NCBI GenBank assembly: GCA_015068335.1
Contig: SVKT01000102.1
Location: 1-5,592 of the forward strand
Direction of reading: 5' to 3'
Origin: Oscillospiraceae bacterium
GTDB taxonomy: Bacteria; Bacillota; Clostridia; Oscillospirales; Oscillospiraceae
DNA: 5,592 nucleotides
Below are positions 1-5,592 of this stretch, piece after piece. The translations under genes and the position numbers were made by a program. A model generated the notes under the pieces. That model was not told where the DNA came from, made no database searches, and saw only the letters and a list, made by a program, of their open reading frames with translations. Numbering within the stretch: position 1 is the stretch's first letter; every line of letters begins with the position of its first letter.

Positions 1-980
1 ATGCCCTTGGTCTCACGGGTGATGCAGATGGAGCCGCCGCCGATGCCGACCTTCACGAAGTCTGCGCCGGCGTCTGCCAGGAAGCGGAAGCCCTCGCCGT
101 CTACCACGTTGCCGGCGCCAACCTTCACGGTGTCGCCGTAGTGCTCGCGGATCCACTTCAAAGCGCGGGCCTGCCACTCGGAATAGCCCTCGGAGGAGTC
201 GATGACCAGCACATCCACACCGGCCTCCACCAGTGCGGGAACGCGCTCGGCGTAGTCGCGGGTGTTGATGCCGGCGCCCACCACATAGCGCTTGTGCTCG
301 TCCAGCAGTTCCAGAGGATTGCCCTTGTGGGCGTCATAGTCCTTGCGGAACACGAAGGAAACCAGGTTGCCATCTTTGGAAACGATGGGCAGTGCGTTGA
401 GTTTATGATCCCAGATGATGTCGTTGGCGGCTTTCAGAGAAGTGCCCTCGGGAGCGGTGATGAGTTTTTCGGCGGGCGTCATAAATTCCGCCACGGGAGT
501 GGAGGGATCCATCCGGCTGACGCGGTAGTCGCGGCTGGTGACGATGCCCAGCAGTTTGCCGGTGCCGGTGCCGTCTTCGGTGACGGCCATCGTGGAGTGG
601 CCGCAGCGCTCTTTCAGTGCCAGCACATCCGCCAGCGTGTCGGTGACGCGCAGGTTGGAGTCGCTGGTGACGAAGCCGGCCTTGTAGTTCTTCACGCGGC
701 GGACCATTTCGGCCTGCTGCTCAATGGGCTGGGACACGAAGATGAAGGCGATGCCGCCCTCCTTGGCCAGACCGATGCCCATCTCCTCGCCGGAGACCGC
801 CTGCATAACGGCGGAGACCATAGGAACGTTCATCGTCAGGGGGCATTCCTCGCCCTTTTTATACTTTACCACCGGGGTTTTAAGGGATACGTTGGCGGGG
901 ATGCAGTCGGCAGAAGAATAGCCGGGCACCAGCAGATATTCGCTGAAAGTATGAGAAGGTTCCTTAAAGAAATATGCCAT
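1..980 (-). CDS. guaB: Inosine-5'-monophosphate dehydrogenase, N-terminal 326 codons (3' end beyond the window)
   Basis: The product oxidises IMP to XMP with NAD+, the committed step of GMP synthesis in the cytosol. The frame is open from an ATG at 980-978 to the left edge, giving 326 residues; the family usually has about 490-505, so roughly the last 175 (including the mobile-flap Arg-Tyr pair) are missing. Seen in the translation: the N-terminal barrel start with EPSHTFSEYLLVPG (residues 7-20) and VPMVSAVMQAVSGE (52-65); an inserted pair of CBS domains at about 104-218; return to the barrel at RYVVGAGINTRD (231-242); Asp261 in VIDSSEG; the glycine-rich phosphate region VKVGAGNVVDGEGF (285-298); and the catalytic loop GIGGGSICITRE, with the nucleophile Cys319 encoded by TGC at 26-24. 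The ATG is preferred because GAGGTG lies 7 bases upstream. An upstream in-frame TTG lies before that site, and a TAA stop lies further upstream. It follows purL by 67 bases. The sequence closely resembles the Tritrichomonas foetus enzyme as I remember it. Function is secure from the motifs. Confidence 0.97.
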   Translation of the reverse strand, partial: MAYFFKEPSHTFSEYLLVPGYSSADCIPANVSLKTPVVKYKKGEECPLTMNVPMVSAVMQAVSGEEMGIGLAKEGGIAFIFVSQPIEQQAEMVRRVKNYKAGFVTSDSNLRVTDTLADVLALKERCGHSTMAVTEDGTGTGKLLGIVTSRDYRVSRMDPSTPVAEFMTPAEKLITAPEGTSLKAANDIIWDHKLNALPIVSKDGNLVSFVFRKDYDAHKGNPLELLDEHKRYVVGAGINTRDYAERVPALVEAGVDVLVIDSSEGYSEWQARALKWIREHYGDTVKVGAGNVVDGEGFRFLADAGADFVKVGIGGGSICITRETKG

Positions 981-986
981 TGGAGG

Positions 987-993
987 CCACCTC
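987..993 (-). promoter_or_regulatory. Ribosome binding site of guaB, overlapping a small inverted repeat
   Basis: On the minus strand the bases read GAGGTGG. GAGGTG (993-988) is a good match to the anti-Shine-Dalgarno sequence and leaves 7 bases before the ATG at 980. This decides the start over an upstream in-frame TTG. The site is the left arm of a short inverted repeat, GAGG-TGG-CCTC (993-983). In RNA this could form a 4-bp, 3-base-loop hairpin that partly hides the site, but such a stem is small and may have no effect. Confidence 0.75.
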
Positions 994-1018
994 AATTCAA
1001 AAGATTTATTAAGGTATT

Positions 1019-1046
1019 ATCTTACCACAAAAGACAGGAAAATCAA
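1019..1046 (-). promoter_or_regulatory. Candidate sigma-A-type promoter for guaB in the purL-guaB spacer
   Basis: The 67-base spacer (981-1047) is about 34% G+C, far lower than the flanking genes. On the minus strand it has TTGATT at 1046-1041 (4 of 6 matches to TTGACA), a 16-base gap, and TAAGAT at 1024-1019 (4 of 6 to TATAAT). The -10 is preceded by TGG, an extended -10 element of the TGn type. Transcription would then begin near 1012, giving a leader of about 30 bases. Each element is only a partial match, and AT-rich DNA yields such matches by chance, so this is a suggestion. No purine riboswitch, PurR-type box or rho-independent terminator is visible in the spacer. Confidence 0.3.
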
Positions 1047-1047
1047 C

Positions 1048-4000
1048 TTAAATATTAAAATAATCGCGGGCGGCCTCGAACAGATGCAGATCGTAGTCGC
1101 CGGGGATGTTGCGATACAGGGCGGGGCCGATACGCTCGGCGTGTCCCATCTTGCCGAAGACGCGGCCGTCGGGGGAGGTGATGCCCTCGATGGCCCAGAC
1201 GGAGCCGTTGGGGTTGAAGTCCACGTCCATCGTGGGCAGACCTGCCAGATCCACGTACTGGGTAGCGATCTGGCCGTTTTCCGCCAACTGCTTCACCAGT
1301 TCGGGGGAGCAGAGGAAGCGGCCCTCGCCGTGGGAGATGGGAACATTCACGATGTCGCCCACCTGCATCTTTGCCAGCCACGGAGAGCGGTTGGAGGCAA
1401 TGCGGGTGCGGACGATCTTGGACTGATGGCGGCCGATGACGTTGTAACTGAGGGTGGGGCAGGTCTCGTCGGTGTCGATGATCTCGCCGTAGGGAACCAA
1501 CCCTAACTTGATCAGCGCCTGGAAGCCGTTGCAGATGCCCAGCATCAATCCGTCGCGGTTTTTCAGCAGGTCGTGGGTGGCGTCCTTCACCGCGGGGTTG
1601 CGGAAGAAGGCGGTGATAAACTTGCCGGAGCCGTCGGGCTCATCGCCGCCGGAGAAGCCGCCGGGAACGAAGATGATCTGGCTGTCCTTCGCGGCCTGCG
1701 CAAAGCGGGCGGCGGAGTCGGCAACGCCCTGAGCGGACTGGTTGTTCAGCACCAGAATCTGGGGTTCCAGACCGGCGCGGGCAACGGCACGGGCACTGTC
1801 GTATTCGCAGTTGGTACCGGGGAACACGGGGATCAGCACGCGAGGCTTCGCTACGCCGATCTTGGGTGCCACGCGATTTGCCGCGGCGGCATTCAGCACG
1901 GGGGCGGGGGCGGGATCGGTGGGTACGCGGCTGGGATAAATGTCTTCCAGAACGCCTTCGTTCAGAGACAGCAGTTCGGCCACGGGAGCGCTGTCCTTGC
2001 CGAGCGTGATCACACCGTCAGCGGTGGTGACGCCCAGTTTCACGGCGCCGTCGATCTCCTCGGTCAGTTCGGCTACGATGGCGCCGATGTCGGTCTTGCC
2101 CCAGGCGGCGTCGGTCTCGGCGGTGAAGCCGATACCATTGCCGAAGGACATCTTCATTACAGCCTCTGCCAGCGCGTTTTCCACGGCCCACGCGGCCTTG
2201 ACCTTACCGGCCAGGCACAGGGTATGGAAGCGCTCCCACGCGGCCTTCACTTCATCGGCATTCTTGCCGGAGAAGAGGTACACGGGATGGCCGGCTTCCT
2301 TGAACTCGGGGGAGAGCACCTCGCTCGCCTTGATGGGAGCGATGGCGAAGGAAATGAGGGTGGGGGGGACGTCCAGATCCAGGAAGGAGCCGGACATAGA
2401 GTCCTTGCCGCCGATGGCAGCGGCGCCCAGTTCCAACTGTGCGGTCAGGCCGCCCAGCAGTGCGGAGAAGGGCTTGCCCCAGCGGACAGGCTCGTTGCGC
2501 AGTTTCTCAAAGAATTCCTGGAAGGTCAGATAGGCCTTGGTGTAGTCTGCGCCGGCGGCGACCAGTTTTGCCACGGAGGAATACACGGCGTTGTAGGAGC
2601 CGGTGTAGGGATCCATAGAGGACTGGTCGGGGTCGAAGCCCCAGGCCATCACGCTGGCCTGATCGGTCTCCTGTCCGGGCAGGACGGGGAACAGTGCGGC
2701 CATAGCCTGGGCGGGGGTGCGCTGATGTTTGCCGCCGAAGGGCATCAGGACGCTGCCGCAGCCGATGGAGCCGTCGAACCGCTCGGTAAGACCCCGGCGG
2801 GAGGCGGATTTCAGGCTGGCAGCCATCTCACGCAGGGAGGAGAACTGCTCCCTGGCAAAGCCGGCGCGGTCTTTTTCGTCAATGGCGACGGCGGCGTGTT
2901 TCACCGCGCCGTTGGTGTTCAGAAAATCACGGGAGAGGTCGGCGATGACGGTGCCGTTCCACTCCATCACCATACGAGCCTCCTCGGTGACCACGGCCAC
3001 GCGGTAGGCTTCAAGGTTTTCAGCCTCTGCAAAGGAGATGAACTTGTCAGCATCCTCTGCGGCCACGACCACGGCCATACGCTCCTGAGACTCGGAAATG
3101 GCCAGTTCGGTGCCGTCCAGACCGTCGTACTTCTTGCGGACGGCGTCCAGATCGATCTTCAAGCCGTCGGCCAGTTCGCCGATGGCAACGCTGACGCCGC
3201 CGGCGCCGAAGTCGTTGCAGCGCTTGATGAGGCGGGTGACCTCGCCGTTGCGGAACAGGCGCTGGATCTTGCGCTCCTCGGGGGCGTTGCCCTTCTGGAC
3301 CTCGGAGGCCATCGTGGTCAGGGATTTGAGGTTGTGGCTCTTGGAGGAACCGGTGGCGCCGCCGATGCCGTCACGGCCGGTGCGGCCGCCCAGCAGAACG
3401 ATCACGTCGCCGGGGGCGGGGCGCTCACGGCGGACATTGCCGGCGGGAGCCGCAGCCACGACCACGCCGCACTCCATACGCTTGGCGATGTATCCTTCGT
3501 GGTACAGTTCGGCAACGTGGCCGGTGGCAAGGCCGATCTGGTTGCCGTAGGAGGAATAGCCGGCGGCAGCCGTCTGGCACAGTTTGCGCTGGGGCAGTTT
3601 GCCCGTCAGCGTTTCGGACAGGGGCGTGCGGGGGTCGCCGGCGCCGGTGAGGCGCATCGCCTGATGCACATAGGCGCGGCCGGACAGGGGGTCACGGATG
3701 CAGCCGCCGATACAGGTGGCGGCGCCGCCGAAGGGTTCGATCTCGGTGGGGTGGTTGTGGGTCTCGTTCTTGAACATCAGCAGCCAGTCCTGCTCCTCGC
3801 CGTTCACGGTGGCGGTGGCGCGGATGGAGCAGGCGTTGATCTCCTCGCTCTCATCCAGTTCAGGCAGCAGACCCCGCTTTTTCAGCGTCTTTGCGCCGAT
3901 GGTGGCGATGTCCATCAGGGTCTGGGGGCGCTTGGCAGCCTTCTCCTCGCCGTAGACTTCGACGCGGGCGGCCAGATACCGTTCGTAGGCGGCCTGGATC

Positions 4001-4722
4001 TCAGGGTCGTCGATCTTCACATCGTCGATGTGGGTGGAGAAGGTGGTATGACGGCAGTGGTCGGACCAGTAGGTGTCCACCACGCGGATCTCGGTGATGG
4101 TGGGATCGCGCTTTTCGTCGTCGCGGAAATAGGCTTGCAGGAATTTCAGATCGTCCAGATCCATAGCAAGGCCCAGTTCGTTCAGCAGAGCGGAAAGACC
4201 GGCCTCGTCCAGTGCGGTGAAGCCGGAAACGGTCTTGACCGCCGTGGGGATCTCGTAGTCCATCTGTAAGGTCTCAACGGTGTCCAGAGAAGCCTCCCGG
4301 GATTCCACGGGGTTGATGACGAACCGCTTGATCTTTTCCACGTCTTCGGCAGTCAGGGCGCCGGAGAGCAGATAGACCTTTGCGGCCCGGACGGCAGGGC
4401 GGTCGCCCTGGGTCATCAACTGGATGCACTGGCTGGCGGAGTCGGCGCGCTGGTCGAACTGACCGGGCAGGGACTCCACGGCAAACACGGTGTGATCGCC
4501 TTCGGGGAGAGCGGCATAGGTGTCGTCCACCTGGGGTTCGGAAAAGACGGTCTGCACGGCGCGCTGGAACACGGCCTCGTCCAGACCCTCCACGTCATAG
4601 CGGTTGATGAGCCGCAGACCCGTCAGGGCAGTCAGTCCCAGCAGGCTCGTCAGTTCGCTGAACAATCCCGCGGCTTCGTGCCGCAGGGCTTCTTTTTTCT
4701 CTACATAAATGCGGCGTACCAT
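1048..4722 (-). CDS. purL: Phosphoribosylformylglycinamidine synthase, large single-chain form (synthetase plus glutaminase)
   Basis: The enzyme converts FGAR, glutamine and ATP to FGAM in the cytosol (step 4 of purine synthesis). It is complete at 1224 residues, in the usual range of about 1,200-1,300 for fused PurL. Order: N-terminal PurS-like region (about 1-150); linker with TYWSDHCRHTTF (217-228); first AIRS-like half with FKNETHNHPTEIEPFGGAAT (317-336) and NDFGAGGVSVAIGELADG (503-520); second half with GGKDSMSGSF (771-780) and FGNGIGF (860-866); a Pro/Ala-rich linker (about 931-958); then a class I glutamine amidotransferase domain (about 959-1224). In the last, Cys1064 (LGICNGFQ) is the nucleophile, with His1194 and Glu1196 (KMGHAER) completing the triad. 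The start MVRRIYVEKK matches streptococcal-type PurL as I recall it, and the ATG directly follows the purD TAA. No separate purS or purQ is needed. The domain set and N-terminus fit the single-chain clade of Firmicutes better than the proteobacterial one. No frameshift or lost key residue was seen. Confidence 0.98.
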   Translation of the reverse strand: MVRRIYVEKKEALRHEAAGLFSELTSLLGLTALTGLRLINRYDVEGLDEAVFQRAVQTVFSEPQVDDTYAALPEGDHTVFAVESLPGQFDQRADSASQCIQLMTQGDRPAVRAAKVYLLSGALTAEDVEKIKRFVINPVESREASLDTVETLQMDYEIPTAVKTVSGFTALDEAGLSALLNELGLAMDLDDLKFLQAYFRDDEKRDPTITEIRVVDTYWSDHCRHTTFSTHIDDVKIDDPEIQAAYERYLAARVEVYGEEKAAKRPQTLMDIATIGAKTLKKRGLLPELDESEEINACSIRATATVNGEEQDWLLMFKNETHNHPTEIEPFGGAATCIGGCIRDPLSGRAYVHQAMRLTGAGDPRTPLSETLTGKLPQRKLCQTAAAGYSSYGNQIGLATGHVAELYHEGYIAKRMECGVVVAAAPAGNVRRERPAPGDVIVLLGGRTGRDGIGGATGSSKSHNLKSLTTMASEVQKGNAPEERKIQRLFRNGEVTRLIKRCNDFGAGGVSVAIGELADGLKIDLDAVRKKYDGLDGTELAISESQERMAVVVAAEDADKFISFAEAENLEAYRVAVVTEEARMVMEWNGTVIADLSRDFLNTNGAVKHAAVAIDEKDRAGFAREQFSSLREMAASLKSASRRGLTERFDGSIGCGSVLMPFGGKHQRTPAQAMAALFPVLPGQETDQASVMAWGFDPDQSSMDPYTGSYNAVYSSVAKLVAAGADYTKAYLTFQEFFEKLRNEPVRWGKPFSALLGGLTAQLELGAAAIGGKDSMSGSFLDLDVPPTLISFAIAPIKASEVLSPEFKEAGHPVYLFSGKNADEVKAAWERFHTLCLAGKVKAAWAVENALAEAVMKMSFGNGIGFTAETDAAWGKTDIGAIVAELTEEIDGAVKLGVTTADGVITLGKDSAPVAELLSLNEGVLEDIYPSRVPTDPAPAPVLNAAAANRVAPKIGVAKPRVLIPVFPGTNCEYDSARAVARAGLEPQILVLNNQSAQGVADSAARFAQAAKDSQIIFVPGGFSGGDEPDGSGKFITAFFRNPAVKDATHDLLKNRDGLMLGICNGFQALIKLGLVPYGEIIDTDETCPTLSYNVIGRHQSKIVRTRIASNRSPWLAKMQVGDIVNVPISHGEGRFLCSPELVKQLAENGQIATQYVDLAGLPTMDVDFNPNGSVWAIEGITSPDGRVFGKMGHAERIGPALYRNIPGDYDLHLFEAARDYFNI

Positions 4723-5592
4723 TTACAGTTCCTCCATAGCGGCCAGCGCCCGACGACCAATGTCACGGCGCATATATTTTCCTTCAAATTCCACGGTTTC
4801 TGCGGCGGCATAGGCGTCTGCCAGTGCTTCTTTCAAGGTGGGGGCGGTGGCGGTGATGCCCAGGACACGCCCACCGTTGGTGACCAGTTTGTCGCCGGAA
4901 AGTTTGCTGCCGGCGTGGATGATGGCAACGTTGGCGGGGGTGGTATCCGGCAGCGTCATAACCTTGCCTTTTTCGTAAGACTCGGGATAGCCGCCGGAAG
5001 CGAGGATGACGCAGGCGGCGGCGCCGTCGTGCCACTCCACGTTCAATTCTGCCAGCGTTTCGTTTTCCACGGCCTGCATCACCGTCAGCAGATCGGTTTT
5101 CAGCAGAGGCAGCACCACCTGCGTTTCGGGATCGCCGAAGCGGCAGTTGTACTCAATCACTCTGGGGCCGTTGGGAGTGAGCATCAGACCGAAGTAGAGG
5201 CAGCCCTTGAAGGGGCAGCCCTCGGTGCGCATAGCGGCCAGCGTGGGCAGGAAGATGGTGTCCATACAGACCTGTGCAATTTCTGCGGTGTAGCAGGGGT
5301 TGGGGGCGATGGTGCCCATACCGCCGGTGTTCAGGCCGGTGTCGCCGTCGCCGATGCGCTTGTGGTCCATAGAGGAGACCATAGGTGCGATGGCGGTGCC
5401 GTCGGTAAAGGCCAGCACGGAAACTTCCGGGCCGGTGAGGAACTCCTCAATGACGATCTCGTTGCCGGAATCGCCGAAGGCCTTGTCCTCCATAATGCTC
5501 TTGACGGCGTCCTTGGCCTCGTCCAGATTCTGGGGGATCAGCACGCCCTTGCCCAGCGCCAGACCGTCGGCCTTGATGACGATGGGGAAGGA
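4723..5592 (-). CDS. purD: Phosphoribosylamine-glycine ligase (GAR synthetase), C-terminal part (5' end beyond the window)
   Basis: The enzyme joins glycine to 5-phosphoribosylamine with ATP to give GAR, step 2 of purine synthesis, in the cytosol. The frame is open from the right edge (5592) to TAA at 4725-4723, giving 289 residues. The family has about 425, so roughly 135 N-terminal residues are off the window. The visible part begins in the ATP-grasp domain with PIVIKADGLALGKGV (fragment residues 3-17). It continues with IVIEEFLTGPEVSV (46-59), MDHKRIGDGDTGLNTGGMG (75-93) and the PurD signature EYNCRFGDPETQ (147-158). It ends in the C-terminal domain with HAGSKL, VTNGGRVLGITA and the terminal RRDIGRRAL block. 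A GTG at 5544-5542 opens a shorter frame, but it is internal: the conserved ATP-grasp motif precedes it in the same frame. The stop abuts the purL ATG with no gap, which implies one operon. Confidence 0.97.
   Translation of the reverse strand, partial: SFPIVIKADGLALGKGVLIPQNLDEAKDAVKSIMEDKAFGDSGNEIVIEEFLTGPEVSVLAFTDGTAIAPMVSSMDHKRIGDGDTGLNTGGMGTIAPNPCYTAEIAQVCMDTIFLPTLAAMRTEGCPFKGCLYFGLMLTPNGPRVIEYNCRFGDPETQVVLPLLKTDLLTVMQAVENETLAELNVEWHDGAAACVILASGGYPESYEKGKVMTLPDTTPANVAIIHAGSKLSGDKLVTNGGRVLGITATAPTLKEALADAYAAAETVEFEGKYMRRDIGRRALAAMEEL
4731..4735 (-). promoter_or_regulatory. Ribosome binding site of purL, inside the end of purD
   Basis: The minus strand reads GGAGG, 8 bases before the purL ATG at 4722, within the codons for the last Met-Glu-Glu residues of PurD. 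Together with the TAAATG stop-start junction this supports translational coupling: ribosomes finishing purD can restart on purL. It also fixes the purL start, since no space is left for a leader. Confidence 0.85.

Noticed and set aside
1001..1023. Inverted repeat AAGAT...ATCTT followed by a T run on the minus strand, as a possible purL terminator
   Set aside because: The stem is only 5 mostly A-T pairs with a 13-base loop, and it overlaps the candidate -10 element. That is far too weak for a rho-independent terminator.
1030..1044. Partial CodY-box-like half site (ATTTTC) in the spacer
   Set aside because: Only one half matches; the second half lacks the GAAAAT arm. A short AT-rich match in a 34% G+C spacer is expected by chance.
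141..1058. A 305-codon open frame on the plus strand, opposite guaB and the spacer
   Set aside because: It is in antisense register with guaB and arises from the same codon bias. No family is recognisable, and the minus-strand frame has clear IMPDH motifs throughout.
1573..4269. An 898-codon open frame on the plus strand, opposite purL
   Set aside because: It lies exactly in antisense codon register with purL, whose sequence is conserved end to end. Its openness follows from the rarity of TTA, CTA and TCA codons. It starts at a GTG with no ribosome binding site, and its product is low-complexity (rich in Gly, Ala, His, Val) with no recognisable domain.
4723..5544. A GTG start for purD at 5544
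   Set aside because: The conserved ATP-grasp motif PIVIKADGLALGKG continues upstream in the same frame to the window edge, so this is an internal valine codon of a gene cut by the edge.
1..5592. An undescribed defence, mobile or biosynthetic system
   Set aside because: The whole window is explained by three well-known purine genes and one short spacer. No repeats, transposase, phage gene, CRISPR or orphan gene was seen on either strand.

Overview
The window is a GC-rich stretch (around 60% G+C by eye) with every gene on the minus strand, so it reads right to left. It carries three purine nucleotide biosynthesis genes: the C-terminal two thirds of purD (5592 to 4723, entering from the right edge), a complete large single-chain purL (4722 to 1048), and the N-terminal two thirds of guaB (980 to 1, leaving at the left edge). 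Coding density is almost total. The only non-coding DNA inside the window is a 67-base AT-rich spacer between purL and guaB (981-1047).

The organism is most likely a GC-rich anaerobic Firmicute, for example of the Oscillospiraceae/Ruminococcaceae type. The reasons are strong GGAGG-type ribosome binding sites, a fused PurL of the clade seen in streptococci and many clostridia rather than the B. subtilis PurS/PurQ/PurL trio, a GuaB of the longer type known from some anaerobes and from Tritrichomonas foetus, and codon use that nearly avoids TTA, CTA and TCA. This is an inference from protein family and composition. No rRNA or other phylogenetic marker is present.

PurD makes GAR from phosphoribosylamine, glycine and ATP (step 2 of the de novo pathway). 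PurL converts FGAR to FGAM using glutamine and ATP (step 4). GuaB oxidises IMP to XMP, the committed step to GMP. purD and purL are fused end to start (TAA directly followed by ATG), with the purL ribosome binding site inside the last codons of purD, so the two are almost certainly co-transcribed and translationally coupled. The other pur genes would be expected to the right of the window. guaB follows purL after the AT-rich spacer. That spacer holds a plausible but weak sigma-A-type promoter, so guaB may be read from the operon, from its own promoter, or both.

I found no mobile element, CRISPR array, RNA gene, riboswitch, strong terminator or unknown gene, and no evidence for a new biological system. 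The points most worth a second look are the close resemblance of GuaB to the T. foetus enzyme, with matching residue numbering up to the catalytic Cys319, the single-chain PurL in a probable Firmicute, and the long antisense open frames, which codon bias explains.
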